Of a stretch of DNA of 64,000 bases, positions 1 through 10,632 are shown one piece after another. The DNA is taken from assembly GCA_963575745.1 (NCBI GenBank), contig CAUYUJ010005725.1:414069-478068 (forward strand). The letters run 5' to 3'. A program made the translations under genes and the position numbers. The stretch is from Prorocentrum cordatum. Taxonomy: Eukaryota > Sar > Dinophyceae > Prorocentrales > Prorocentraceae. Below the pieces are notes generated by a model, which worked only from the letters and a program-made list of their open reading frames with translations, ran no database searches and was not told where the DNA came from. How positions within the stretch are numbered: the stretch's first letter is position 1; each line of letters starts with the position of its first letter.

Positions 1-231
1 TCCCATATTTTCCCATATTTTCTGGGGAATCGAGGATTAATTGTGTCTGTGTGTTTTTATCTCTCCTGGGGTCCAAAATCGAACGCCTAAGCAAACCACA
101 CCCCAGCGCAGCCACACCCTTGGCAGTCGCCGACAGGAGGCCCGCCCCCCTGGCGCCGCCCGCCCCCACTCGGCACATTCCGCCATACTCCGCCCCAGAT
201 CGTGGGGGTCGCTCTCCACTGGGCCCGAGGG

Positions 232-405
232 CCGCGTCGCATCGGCGATGCATTGGCGATGCATCTGCGATGTCGGGGCGGAGGAGGTTAAGACGAATCC
301 AGGACGAGGACAGCATCGGGGGAGGGTAAATCGAGAATCTCTGGGATCCGGCGGCTCTGGAAGACGTCTCGGGGGCCGCGGCCCTCTCAGAGCGTTCCGG
401 AACGC
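232..405 (+). repeat. Dispersed repeat, copy 1 (partner at 865-1025)
   Basis: From about 270 this stretch matches 890-1025: both carry a block with CCAGGACGAGG, then GGTAARTCGAGAA, GGCGGCTCTG, GACGTCTCGGG and a GAGCG palindrome. It begins with a short GCGATGCAT-type repeat. The 18-bp perfect palindrome GAGCGTTCCGGAACGCTC lies near 385-402. No coding signal stands out, because all three plus frames are equally open and low in information. Confidence 0.6.
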
Positions 406-695
406 TCTGGATTGGATTCTCCTTGTCCTAGCCCCGTCCGAAAGGCGGGGATCCAGATGAGGCGTTCCAGTAAGGGCCTCGCCTTCCAGGGTCGAAGGAG
501 TTGGCATCTCGTCCTCGGCGGAAGGCCAGCGAAAGCAAGCGGAAAAAAAAAATCAGCCTCCCGAAAGATGGTAACACCTTTGGGTTCAGGGTTTCCGGAA
601 CCCACATGGTGCCGCATCGCCGATCAAGCAGGATGAAGCGCGACCATCCGATGCCACCTTCTGCACTTCTGTAAAAAGGGTTGGAAGTGGTGTAA

Positions 696-830
696 GCATG
701 ATTTCTCTGAGGTCCGCGCGGATTTCTTGGATCGGCGCTGAACTTTCTTCCTGGCGCGCGGGACGCGCCGGGAGCCCCAGCGCAGATCTGAGAAACCCGC
801 GTGGAGCTCAAAAAGCTTATGCTTATGATG
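696..830 (+). mobile_element. R-family inverted-repeat element, copy 1
   Basis: The left arm GGTCCGCGCGGATTTCTTGG followed by ATCGGCGCTG reads back, inverted, in the right arm CAGCGCAGATCTGAGAAACC with CGCGTGGAGCTC. The centre contains GGCGCG blocks. It shares sequence with copies at 37881-38010, 38431-38569 and 43758-43893 and with partial copies at 1979-2070, 2158-2210, 2294-2345 and 13700-13745. It is short, non-coding, has imperfect terminal inverted repeats and is dispersed, so it is MITE-like. No clear target duplication is visible. Confidence 0.65.
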
Positions 831-864
831 CATCTTCGTTTTCGGAAATATCGTGCCGTCGTCG

Positions 865-1035
865 ATCAAACAGCGATGCAGCGCGACCCTTCGCAAGACG
901 AAGCCAGGACGAGGGTAGAATCGGTTGAGGGTAAGTCGAGAACCTCTGAGATACGGCGGCTCTGTAGGACGTCTCGGGCGCCGCGGCCTTTTCAGAGCGT
1001 TCCAGCACGCTCGAAGAGCGTTCCAGAACGCTCCG
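865..1035 (+). repeat. Dispersed repeat, copy 2 (partner at 232-405)
   Basis: Same order of blocks as copy 1: GACGAGG, GGTAAGTCGAGAA, GGCGGCTCTG and GACGTCTCGGG. It ends in two successive near-palindromes of the form GAGCGTTCCAGNACGCTC. The two copies lie about 620 bp apart in the same orientation. Confidence 0.6.
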
Positions 1036-1114
1036 GGACGGACTTGCACCCGTCCCGGCCGCGTCCGACTCTGACCCCCACCCTGTGCCCTGCGGCCCCA
1101 CCGTCGGCCCAGAG

Positions 1115-1221
1115 AGCGGCGGGCGCGGATGTGCGGCCTTCACGGCAGCCCTCAGCTCGGAGGGGTCGCGGCCGCGGACCGCGGCGGCGAGCCTGTCGCG
1201 GGCGCCGCACCTCGCCTCCTC
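1115..1221 (-). CDS. Candidate exon encoding a helical repeat module
   Basis: On the minus strand a GC-rich tract ending CCCCGCAG is followed by codons reading EEARCGARDRLAAAVRGRD and then PSELRAAVKAAHP. Third positions are almost all G or C. The peptide alternates Leu and Ala in an amphipathic helix-turn-helix pattern, like the exons at 15737, 36700 and 38175. The AG|G acceptor suits dinoflagellate introns. The 3' boundary is uncertain. No protein family is recognised. The competing plus-strand frames are Gly/Ala/Arg-rich and look like shadows. Confidence 0.4.
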
Positions 1222-1978
1222 CTGCGGGGGCCGCGCGCAGGGGGGGGGGGGGGGGCGGCATCCGCCAGCATCGAAGCGGGAAATCAGAGGATCGCAACGC
1301 ATCGCCGATGTGTCGGCGACGCCGGCAGGGCGTTGGGCGGGCTCCACATCGAGTTGCATTCCCGATGCATCGACGAGGCGGAGCGATCCACCAGCCCCAC
1401 TTGGAAGTCTAGGAAAGCGGATCGGATCGGGCCGCCCGAGACCGATATCGAGCTGGCTCGGTCGGATCGACATGGGCCCTAGAGGAGTGGGCGGCGTGCG
1501 GCTGGCCTCCTCCCCAGAGGAACAGGGGAGCGGCCGGGACCCCTGGGGCACACACCTCTGGAGGCCTGCGAGGATGTCTTGGATCGGTGCCGGGCTGTGG
1601 AGGCTCTGCGGCGGCCGACGCCGCCTGAAGTGTGCGCGAGGGGTCCGATGCAACTCTGGGGGGGCTGGTCCTCCCGGGTGTTTCAGTGGTGGCGGCGAGC
1701 TTCACCGCTCAGCGCCTGCCTGGCATTGAAGGGGAACAACAATCAGTATACAGGCAACCCGTATCATAAGGATGCGCGGTAAGGACGCAAGGGACATGGA
1801 GGGCCACGTTGGCGTTTTTTCGAGCGAGGTTGGCCAGCGAAAGTCGCCAAGGGTGGGCCGAAGGGGAAGGATGCCAGGGGAAGCCCCTCCTATGCGGCTT
1901 GACTGTCAGACGCTCACCCCTACTATGCGGGTTGACTGTAAGCCATGGTTGTTCAGAGGTATGTATGGGTGGCTTGGG

Positions 1979-2070
1979 TCGGCGCTGGAACACCTGGACG
2001 GGGAGGGGGGTCCAGCGCCGACCAAAAAGAAATCGGTGCGGGCCTCTGAAATCGCATGCTTGTGCCGTTC
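1979..2070 (+). mobile_element. R-family element, partial copy
   Basis: Contains GGCGCTGGA, a short spacer, GTCCAGCGCCGA and the family 3' end (CGGGCCTCTGAAATCGCATG, then CTTGTGCC). Compared with full copies it lacks the outer left arm. Confidence 0.5.
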
Positions 2071-2087
2071 GTTCTTCCAGAGAGGTA

Positions 2088-2350
2088 ACTGTTACGATGG
2101 CCTCGCTCGCAGGGGGGGAAGGATCACGCTTTCCCCAGTTAGGGCTGGTCGAGTGGCCCAGCGGCACCGATCCAAGGAATCAGCTCGGACCTCAGGTAAC
2201 TTCGTCTTACTTCTGTTCTAGACAGGCAGCTGATACGATGGCATCCCCCAAGGGGGGGAAGGGACACAACTCCCCCTGTTGTGGCTAGTCGGGTGGCCCA
2301 GCGACGATCCAAGAAACCGCTGCAGACCTTTCAAAGTGCATATTTGTGCA
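2088..2350 (+). repeat. Tandem duplication of about 140 bp carrying R-family 3' ends
   Basis: Two successive units (about 2088-2215 and 2229-2350) share TACGATGGC, a run AGGGGGGGAAGG, TCCCC, GTGGCCCAGCG and CGATCCAAG, and then an R-family-like tail. No coding frame is convincing. The stretch 1240-2088 holds only the R fragment above and GC-rich unique sequence. Confidence 0.55.
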
Positions 2351-2699
2351 GTATTTCCCCTGACCACCTTGTCAGTAAGGGTTGTATGGAATCCTTCCTA
2401 CGCCCTGTGTTCGAGCCCAGACCCCCCAAATCAGTGGCCCATCGTGGCCTCCCATCGTGGCTGTGTAAAGCAATATTAGTGTTTATGCCGCAAACGTGTC
2501 ATTCTTCTTCGAGTCCCGCGGCGATGTTCAATGTTGCGATCGACCAAGGCTGGATGCTTCCCCGATGCTCTTCGTCTTCTTCTTCTTCTTCTTCCGCCGC
2601 GGGGCGTTCACTGATGGCGCCGCCAGGGACAACCTCTGGAACGCGAAGGTAAAGGTAACATGCCACACCGAACAAATACGACGCCAGAGAACAAATAAT

Positions 2700-3000
2700 C
2701 AAGAATATATACTTGGTTTGCCTTAAAAGCGCCCTGGGCGTTTTTCAACGTTTTCTACTTTTGGGGCTCTTGGCAGGCTGAAGAACGCTTAACAAACAAC
2801 GCTACGTTTGGTTTGCGTGTTCAATGCTGTTTTGGGGGCGTTGTTTTTGCGCTTTCAGGCTGGCAACGATAAATCACCGGTCTGAAAACGCTAAAACAAC
2901 GCACCATGTTTAAAGGCGTTGATGTTTGGGTTGAGACCTGAAAACGCCAAAGCCATGATGTTCAAGACGCCGAGCCGAAAACGCTAAGAAACCGTCCTGG
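2700..3000. repeat. Degenerate AACGCY / RGCGTT interspersed motif region
   Basis: Short motifs such as GGCGTT, AACGCC, AACGCT and GAAAACGC recur on both strands through this non-coding stretch, which is AT-richer than its surroundings. From 3000 to 3440 I see nothing beyond short CTTAG runs. Confidence 0.4.
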
Positions 3001-3440
3001 GCAGATTCAAGGCGAGCCAAGAAGGTATGCAATGATCGTGCTACCACGAAGAAAGCTGAACAAGGAACGAAAGGGCGTTTCTGGCCAGGCGCTTCTGGCC
3101 AGGGAACGGCCCGAAAACCTGCGCATCTCTCTGACCCAGAATGGTCTTCCTTTCAGCGTCTCGACCGTGCCCGCGGCGGCCCTGGACATCTGACGTCTTG
3201 TTCCCTACCTAGGCTATGCCTAGAAGGTTCTTACCCTCTTTCTTAAAGGGGCCGGGCAGTGCACACCGCCCCGGGCGGTTCCCCCAGTATCCGCCCCGCG
3301 GTTCCCCCAGTTACGTCCCCTTAGCTTAGCGTTGCTTATCTCATCTTAGCTTCGCTTATTTCATCTTAGCTTAGCTTAGCTTCATCTTAGCTCAGGTGTA
3401 TCTTAGCTTAGCTTACCTTCATCTTGGCTTCGCTGAGCTT

Positions 3441-3715
3441 TAGCATAGCAGAGCACAGCATAGCATAGCATGGCGCAGCACAGCATATCCTAGCATAGCC
3501 CAACATAGCATAGCATAGCGCAGCATAGCACAGCATAGCATAGCCTAGCTTAGCATAGCACAGCGCAGCATGACATAGCATAGCATAGCATAGCATAGCA
3601 TAGCATAGCATAGCATAGCATAGCATAGCGCAGCATAGCATAGCATAGCATAGCATAGCATATCATAGCATAGCATAGCGCAGCATAGCATGGCATAGCA
3701 TAGCATAACATAGCA
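3441..3715 (+). repeat. Pentanucleotide satellite (AGCAT)n
   Basis: About 55 tandem units of AGCAT with scattered substitutions (AGCAC, AGCGC, GGCAT). The flank at 3300-3440 carries related CTTAG units. The minus-strand open frame of repeated Cys-Tyr-Ala-Met-Leu is a by-product of the 5-bp period and not a gene. Confidence 0.95.
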
Positions 3716-4149
3716 ACTAATGCTGCTTTCCTAGGGGCTCCAACTTCTAGGTAGGGTCGCACTGGGGTAATTTTTCCCATGCGGGGCCCCCAGGGACACC
3801 CCTTCCCCAGGGCCGACTCTTTCGTCCCGAGTCGTCTTCTTGACGGGCCCGGAGGCCGAAAAGGGCGAACGGCCTCCGCCTTTACCGCTTCAAGAGCCCT
3901 GGGATCCGACGTCGCGGAAAAAACATGCAACGCCCTGAGAAAAAAGACACTGCTGGATCCGAATCGATCCGCCATCTTTCGAGCGGATGGATATGTGAGG
4001 GCCCACGAGCCCGAAGTCGGGCGGAACCGCCCAGCGCGAAAAAGTTGCAACGCCCAAGTCTCCCACGATCTTTTCAAGACGCTGGATGCCTGGGGCAGGG
4101 CAAAAACCAAACGTGCGGCGGGAGCCCTCTGGGCGGGACGATCCCCGGC

Positions 4150-4345
4150 ACCCCCAGATGACTGTCGGCGAGGCGCAGCTGCCGGAGCGCATCTCGAGGT
4201 TGGACAGATTCCAGTCGCTCACGATAACGTCCAGACGCCCCGAAGCCCAAACCTCGACGAACTTGTATGGTTGGTGGCGTCTCGGATCCGAGATGCGGGC
4301 GGGCTTCGCTGGGTCACAGGCGACGCTGATTGCCGCACAAGTGGA
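4150..4345 (-). CDS. Candidate internal exon with a strong splice acceptor
   Basis: On the minus strand a long pyrimidine-rich tract ends CTTCCCAG just before position 4345 and is followed by an open frame. It encodes STCAAISVACDPAKPARISD, then PRRHQPYKFVEVWASGRLDV, IVSDWNLSNLEMRSGSC and ASPTVIWGC. Codon use and the mixed hydrophobic/polar pattern look like globular protein. The frame stays open to a stop at 3890, but the last 80 residues lose this character. A GT donor probably lies between about 4140 and 4160. Family not recognised. Confidence 0.45.
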
Positions 4346-4844
4346 CTGGGAAGACAGGAGGACAGGAGAGAAGACTGCTCGCGGCAGGAAGAGCCGTCAG
4401 AGCGTGAAGTTCCTCGAGGTGTGCCATCGCAGACTCGACAAACTGGAAGCAAGTCTCCCAACTCGAACCTCGAACATCTCTGGGGCCCCAAAGCAGAGTG
4501 TAGACGGATCGCGTGGTGACCTCGGACCCCCCCGACGACCTTACCACGTGCTCCGTCACCGTGCGGCTGTGGGACCTCGGAGCCGCCCGAGACATGCTCA
4601 CTGACTCAAGTCCCAAAACCGCGTGGTGACCCCGAATCCCCACTGACTCACCAAGCGGTATGGTCACCACCCCGTTTGTGGGGAGACCATATGGTACCCA
4701 ATCCGCTACTCCCTGGACCTCCCCCAGGGTGCGTTCTGACCAGATTACGGCCGTGGCGACGAGGGCCTCTCAGGAGGCACTAGAATAGGAAGGCGAGGCA
4801 AGGGTAACAGTAAGGGCACCTTTTCCTCCTCTGAGCTTGGGTGC

Positions 4845-5150
4845 CCCCGAACACCGCACAGATGCCACCGTGCGGCGGGAGTCCGCCCTCCACTGTGCAG
4901 ATCTCGAGCCCGAGGCCGATCCGCTGCGCGAGCCCGAGCCTTGAGCCCGAGGACGCGGGAGCTGGAGCCCGAGCCTCGAGCCCGAGGCCCGAGGACGCGC
5001 TCGACGTCGAGCCTGGCGCACGCCCCCCCCGGGGCGGGGTCTCCTGCCGCAGCAGCTCCCTGGCCCCGCGGAGCTCCGCCTCGCCCAGGCCGGCGGCCTC
5101 TCGGGCTCCGGGGGCGAGCGGGCGGCTCCCAGGGGGGAGGCGCCGCCGCC
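4845..5150 (-). CDS. Candidate exon, Leu/Ala/Glu-rich helix followed by Gly-rich segment
   Basis: In one minus frame the sequence reads GAREAAGLGEAELRGARELL, RQETPP, a Ser/Gly/Leu-rich stretch, then LGLEICTVEGGLPPHGGICA and VFGGTQAQ. Codons are strongly G/C-ending. The first part resembles the helical modules of the other minus-strand exons. There is no Met start, so it would have to be an internal exon. It abuts the pyrimidine tract at 5155. The overlapping longer frames are Pro/Arg/Ser low-complexity shadows. Confidence 0.3.
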
Positions 5151-5154
5151 ACCT

Positions 5155-5520
5155 GCGTCCTCCCTCCTCCCCCCCCCCCCTCCCTCCCGCCTCCCTCCCT
5201 CCCGCCTCCTCCTCCTCCCTCCCTCCTCCTCCCTCCCGCCTCCTCCTCCCGCCCTCCCTCCCTGCTCCTCCCGCCTCCTCCCCCCCTCCCTCCTCCTCCC
5301 TCCCTCCTCCTCCCTGTTAGTCTGACCAGCCAGCGGTTGAATCAGAGGTGCAATCCAAAAAATCCTCCTCCCTGTCTCCCTCCCTCCTCCCTCCTCCTTG
5401 TTAATTCTCCCTCCCTCCTCCCTCCCGCCTCCCTCCTCCCTCCTTTCCCCCGTCCTCCTCCGACCAACCACCTCCCCCTCCTGCATGCTCCCTCCCTCCT
5501 GCCCCCTCCCTCCTGCGTTC
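5155..5520 (+). repeat. CTCC/CCTCC polypyrimidine tract
   Basis: Almost pure C/T, with TCC, CTCC and CCCTCC units. It is interrupted near 5317-5362 by about 45 bp of unique sequence. The Pro/Ser/Leu frames on this strand and the Glu/Gly/Arg frames on the other are periodicity artefacts. Confidence 0.95.
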
Positions 5521-5639
5521 CTTGTCCTTATAAACAACTCCTCCTTGTCGCACCCCGAGGCCAATCAGAGGGGCGGGCTGGGCGCTTCGCCTGATCCTGA
5601 TCCTAACATTTTTTTTGATCCTGGTCCTGAAGCTTCATC

Positions 5640-6060
5640 TCTGGAAGAGATTCACGGACGGCGGGTCGTTTTCAAGATGTGGCTCTCGCCACAGCGCCGC
5701 GCACATTCGCTTTAATCATCTGCATGGGATTAACGGATGAATGGCAGGCCGTTTCCAACATGTGGCTCTCGCTTGAGCGCCGCGAACCTTCGTTCAAACA
5801 AATTGCAAGAGCTTCACGAGTGGAGGGCGGCTCATTTTCAAACTTTTGCTCTCGCCTCAGCGCCGCGAACATTCGCTTTAAACATTTGCAAGAGTTTAAC
5901 GGGTGGAGGGCGTTTCCAAAATGCGGCTCTTGCTTGAGCGCCGCGCACAACCTCGTAGAACTACTGCCAAAATTTTGCGAGTGGAGGGCGCTCCTTTCCA
6001 AAATGTTACTCTCGCCTCAGCGCCGCACACATTCGTTCTAAGAGTTTACAGCCGTTTCAA
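5640..6060 (+). repeat. 82-bp tandem array, about five units
   Basis: Units begin near 5677, 5760, 5842, 5921 and 6003 with variants of ATGTGGCTCTCG. Each then carries AGCGCCGCG, ACATTCG, a TTTGCAAGAG-like middle, GAGTGGAGGGCG and TTTCCAAA. Identity between units is moderate. Unit length is about 78-83 bp and not a constant multiple of three, so coding is unlikely. The stretch 6060-6850 has no feature I can support. Confidence 0.85.
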
Positions 6061-6857
6061 AGATTCTCATGGTTAGAATCTCAGGAAATGGCATTTGGGC
6101 AGGATGTCGGGCTGTCAGGGCGCAACCGTTACATTGATTTTGCGGTGGCGAAGCACCAATAATAGCGTTCTGGAACGATTCAGGATCGTCAAGACGCAAC
6201 AATAATGGTGATTCGCGGCGTTGAAGTTCCAAGAACAATGTTCTGGCACAGTTCAGGACGTTGAAACTGTTGTCTTCCAGCGGGGCACTTCCATCAGTGA
6301 CAATTCATGCTTGTAAAGGCCTATGAGAGGGAACTTGGAGGGAGGTTTGATTGCAATATTGTTGATGAGTCTTGGGTTGATGCTGGCCCTCCTCTTCCTC
6401 CTCCTGCTCCTCCCAAGAGGCCCGTAGGCCCTTCGGGGTGTTTGCGCTCGCAATGGGGTGGTCGCGGCCCCGAGGGTCCTTTTCGAGACATGGACAGTCC
6501 AGCTGAGCAGTCCTCCCCCCCCCGTGTCTCCGTCCCCTCCTGCATGCTGTGTGGCTCCCCCCTCCTCCCCTCATCCCTCCTCCCGCCTCACTCCTCGCAC
6601 ATCCGGTGTCGCGGGCAGAACATCGCGACAGCAAATCAACCCTGGGCCTCGACCGAAACCCATATTCAGACCCCTGGGGCCCTCGCAAGGGAGATCTGGG
6701 GCATGAGACCGGTCCCAATGGGGGGTGGTCGAGAGCTCAGGGGGGGCTCCCGCCGCAGAAAGAGCTTGGTGGTAGAGATCTGGGGCAGGCTTCAGAAGGT
6801 CTTGGGGAGCTTCGGGGGGGCTTCGGTGGCTGATGGCTGAGTCTTAGAGTTCAAAGT

Positions 6858-7440
6858 TCAACCAAAATTCTGGGTCGGGAGGCTTCGCGAAAGCTTTGAA
6901 GGCGGATTCGGGTCCGAAAGTGCGCTGCGACTCAGGGGTAGCATGGCGAGGCCGAGGTGGGCATCCAGGTTGCTTGAAGGCTGGAAGCGGGCACAGGGGG
7001 GCTCGGTCCAAGCGGGCGCCTTGCACGATCGGGATGAACGAGAAGGGACGGCAGAGGGGGTCAGCGAATCAGATCACCTGACGGACTTCCCCGGCGCGTC
7101 CCGGCGCCAGAAGCGCCAACGCGTCGACGAACATGACCGACGGCGGAGCCGAAACCAGCTGCACGCAGCGGTTTCGAAGCTGCACTTTTTCCCATCCCCC
7201 CGTTCGTCCGACCCGACAAGAAGGCGGGAGGCTTTCCAGAAGGAATCGGTCGGCCCCTCCGCAACTATACGCCCCGAGGTCGCACCCCCGCTGTGCAACA
7301 CCGCGAGAAATCCAACTCCCACTCCCTCCTCCCTGCTGTCCCCCGTCTCAATGGCCAAGCACCGCTCACCATCCACCGAGTTCAAAGGGGCCCTTGCCTC
7401 AGCGAGGTCCAACAATCGCACTTGGGTGAGTGCGACCTGA
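6858..7440 (-). CDS. Candidate terminal exons of a minus-strand gene (two or three exons)
   Basis: Three segments look coding. The upstream part (about 7435 to 7190) follows CTTCAG and encodes VALTQVRLLDLAEARAPLNS, VDGERCLAIETGDSREEGVG and onward. A middle part in another frame encodes LVSAPPSVMFVDALALLAPG, RAGEVRQ and ends exactly at CAG|GTGATC, a good GT donor near 7078. A downstream part after GTGCAAG encodes WTEPPCARFQPSSNLDAHLG, LAMLPLSRSALSDPNPPSKL and stops at TGA (6858-6860). The frame changes fit introns, and the proposed intron near 7020-7078 would be only about 60 bp. Family not recognised. Confidence 0.4.
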
Positions 7441-7932
7441 AGTTGGCCTGGCCAGTCTCTGACCACATAGCATGCGCCTACGAAGCCATGTCTGCAGCCC
7501 AAAGAAGCAATTCCCTCCTGAACTGAGATCACGCCGCTCGGAAAGCGGCGCTGGAATCTAGGACCTCATCAGAGGACGCCACCGCAGCGACGTCCGTCCA
7601 GGATGCCCATACCCCGAGACGACCACGAGATCGCTTTAGATGTTTCGGGGATGACCCGCGTGATCTTGTGGGGGAGGGTGGGCGGGGGGAGGTGTCGGCC
7701 AGTCACCTCACTGTTTCGCTCCCGGCAGCACCACGCATGCCAGCGCCCACCAATACTGCGTTGGCTTCCGGACCTGCGCCACCGGAACGGTCAGGTCCTT
7801 CAGGGGGGAGGGCGGGGCACGCGGGCCCGATGGCCCGGGCTACCGCTGGACCCTTGAGAAACAGGCTCCACCCGATCGGCCGCAACTTGGGGGCTGTGTT
7901 CCCGTGTCTCCATTAGGGGAGCCACTACAATC

Positions 7933-8101
7933 GGAACTAGGCCAGAAGAACATCCCTCAAGAACACGAGACCCTCCGTCGGCCAAAACGCACAGAACATC
8001 CACGGGTACCCTCCTCAGGGTGCACAAGAACATCCAACCAACACGAAGAACATTAGGGTACCCTCCTCGAACCGACCTCGATCTTATACCTCCGTCCGAC
8101 C
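7933..8101 (+). repeat. 170-bp dispersed repeat, copy 1 (partner at 26441)
   Basis: Closely matches 26441-26618: both contain TAGGCCAGAAGAACATCCCT, GAGACCCTCC, ACAGAACATCCA, GGTACCCTCC, CACAAGAACATCCAAC and CCGACCTCGATCTTAT. The minus strand is open through both copies and gives similar peptides (for example RSRSVR and VLEGCSSGL), so an old coding origin cannot be excluded. Confidence 0.7.
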
Positions 8102-8559
8102 ATACGTCGGCTGCCCATGGAGAAGACGAATCCGAGCCAAGGACCGACATCTTGAATTTGTATGCGGGGCCCCGAGAAGACCCTCATTCCAAGGCCTGTT
8201 CTTCATCCAGGCCCGTTCGTTGGCAGTCCCAGGGCTCGACGAGCGCCCCTGGAGGCCGAAGCTGACGAAATGCTCCCGCCTTTCTTTCGAGACGTCGGAT
8301 GTCTGGGGATGGGACCGCCAAATGGAATGAAGAGCTCAGCGCGCCAGGCAGCGGCTGGTCTCCTGGCGTAGAGGCCTCCCCGATGGGATCCGAGCAGATG
8401 ACGTGGATGCGGCGCGATCCTCCGATCCGATCAGCTCGGACCCCACCTGGGAGGCCTGGACCAGCTGTGGCTGGTCCCAGCTGTGGCTGGTCTCCCGACG
8501 AGGAAGCTCCGGGGGCTGAGGGGGGGAGCGGCGGCGGCCCTGTACGGGCACACGCCCCG

Positions 8560-8790
8560 TGCCCAAGAGGGGTCCCCGCGGGCAGGCTGGCAGAGGGAAG
8601 AGAGTGGCACGGTGCAGCGTGGGAGGTGATGCGGTGACTGTCGTGATCGTGGTGGTGATGCGGGTGACGGCGATGATGAGATGGTGATGTGAGCGTTTTG
8701 GCTGCTGGGGCAGCTCCCGCCCTGTGACTTGCAAATTAGGCCGCGGGCAGGCTGGCGGAGGGAAGAGAGTGGCGCGAGAGGCGGTTGGCA
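8560..8790 (+). repeat. Direct-repeat pair of about 30 bp
   Basis: GCGGGCAGGCTGGC, then RGAGGGAAGAGAGTGGC, occurs at about 8579 and again at about 8743, 163 bp apart. No gene is evident between 8110 and 9600; the flanks hold only GC-rich unique sequence and a short GGGCGC palindromic cluster near 8950-9000. Confidence 0.5.
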
Positions 8791-9644
8791 AAAAGAGAGC
8801 TCCCCTCGCCGCTTGAACCTCGCGGGGGGGGGGGGCGCACCCGCCACGGCCCGTGACAAACTCAGATGGGGGCTCACCGGGGACGGCCCGTGGCTGGCCG
8901 GCCCATGGCTGGCGGGGTGCGGAGGAAGTCACGGGGGCGGCGACCGTGCCAGGGCGCTCCGGGGCGCCCTGAGAGCGCCCTGAGGTCGCTCTGGAGCGGC
9001 TCATTCTTCGCATGATTAGGCCTGCCTGGTCCGAGCTCTGGATCCACAGAGGTTACGTTCGAGATGCACAGCCCACGTCTCGAGGGCAGCACTTCTCACA
9101 GCTTCTCGGAGTCAGCGGAAGTCTCCCGAGGGCGTCGAGAACACAAAAGATTACAGCGTTGGCGACATAGCAGCATGAACCTTTTTTGTGCACACCGGAG
9201 AAACCACGAGAGAGAGAGAGAGATGGATATAGTAATATATTAGCACAATAACTATCATAGCCTGCGAGGGCCCCAAGCATTGTGTTTCTAGTACTGCATG
9301 TTGCGCAAAAACTATGTGGGGCAATCTACGTTTATTTCAAACACATCAACCTACGTTGATCCACGTTGATCTACGCAATTACGTTTCCAGTAATCTACGT
9401 ATGCTGCTCGAAAAAATCGAGGCGCCAGGATCTCAGGGAGGCGGCGGAGGAGGCGGCGGACGAGGCGGCAGACGCAGGAGAGGGCATCGAAGGACGGCGA
9501 GCGGAGGCGCACCCGCTCCGCGCGGCCTCAGAAAAGCTGCAACCTGGCGAGAGATCACGGCTGGAGCCCTGGGCCCTGTCTTCCTGTGTCGCTTGCCGAG
9601 GCGGCTCGATCTGTGAGGGTCCTGGGGGCCCGACACTTGGCTTA

Positions 9645-9810
9645 GTTCGGGCATGTCCCCCTACATGGGGATTTTGGAGGAAAGATGAAACATACTCCAA
9701 ACATATTCCAAACATATGGTCAAGCAATCATCGAAAAATCGTCCCCAGACTATGGTTTGACTCTTTTTGGGTATTCCTCCTGGCAACTGTGAAGGGACAG
9801 GCCCGACTCA
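9645..9810 (+). mobile_element. Introner-like MITE family, copy 1
   Basis: Left end TTCGGGCATGTCC, right end GGACAGGCCCGACTCA. The centre has ATTTTGG, AAACATATTCCAAACATA, AATCGTCCCC and GGGTATTCCTCCTG. These blocks occur in the same order in copies at 14069, 24725, 25560 and 26041. In this copy the first two bases are TT where the other four have GT. Flanking ACACT occurs on both sides, a weak target duplication. Confidence 0.75.
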
Positions 9811-9829
9811 ACACTGGGCGGCAAAGCGC

Positions 9830-10215
9830 CCGGCGCGAACAGAGTGCGACGCCCGAGGACCCCAGGGCCCGCGGCGGCGCCGCGCCACCGCGGGGGCGCC
9901 GCCCCCCGCCTCAGCCCACGGGCGGCGCGCGGCCGAAGAAGCGGCTCTGCACCCGCTCGGGCGGGCCGCCCGCGCGCCCTGCCGACGCGGCCTCGGCGCG
10001 CCCGGCGCCCGCCCCGCCGTCGCGCGGCCGGCGCCGGCTCGGCCCGGCCGCTGCGGCCTCGCCGCGCGCCGCGCGGCCCGCCGCGCGGCCCGCCGCGCGG
10101 CGCCGCCCGAGGAGCAGCCGCGGCGCGCGCGCCGCGGCAGCGGCGCGGGGCCGCAGGCGCGGCGGGCCGCTCGGGCGAGCCGCCGCGGCCCCGCCGAGCG
10201 CGGCGGCCTGGAGTC
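9830..10215. other. Extreme-GC segment, coding status unresolved
   Basis: Almost entirely G/C, with a local GCGCGGCCCGCC tandem motif near 10070-10100. All six frames are open and rich in Ala, Arg, Gly and Pro, so frame openness means nothing here. A minus-strand exon is possible (one frame ends in QSRFFGRAPPVG), but I cannot choose a frame. Confidence 0.5.
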
Positions 10216-10632
10216 GTTGTTTTTGTGCTGGCCGGAAAGAATCCCTCGCGATGACGCCGGTGACCGGCCCTGCGCCGCCCCCCCACCGCTCCCCCTCCAC
10301 CTCTGGTCACGTCGCGACCCGCGCGGGCGCAGAGTGGGAGCGAACCACTCCCACGAGCATTCCCAGACGGCGCCCCCTCGAATCGTGACGTGACCATCCC
10401 CCTCGCCCCGCCTCCCCCTCCCTCGCAGGTCACGCCCGTAATCGTAAGAATAGCAAGTGCGCGACGATCAGAAACGGGTCTTGCGCGAGATGGCGCAGCG
10501 GCCTTGCGCGGTGGCTCAGGCGGGCCGCCAGCGCGACACGCCGCAATGGGGACGAGGGCGCTTACGCGCGAGCTCGCGCGGCAGCTTCCGCGCCAAGGTC
10601 GGCGCGCAGGCGACCCCGTTTTTGTGCATCGC

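Noticed and set aside
9750-10433. Arg/Ala/Gly-rich histone-like protein
   Set aside because: All six frames of this almost pure G/C segment look alike. No frame has a distinct codon pattern.
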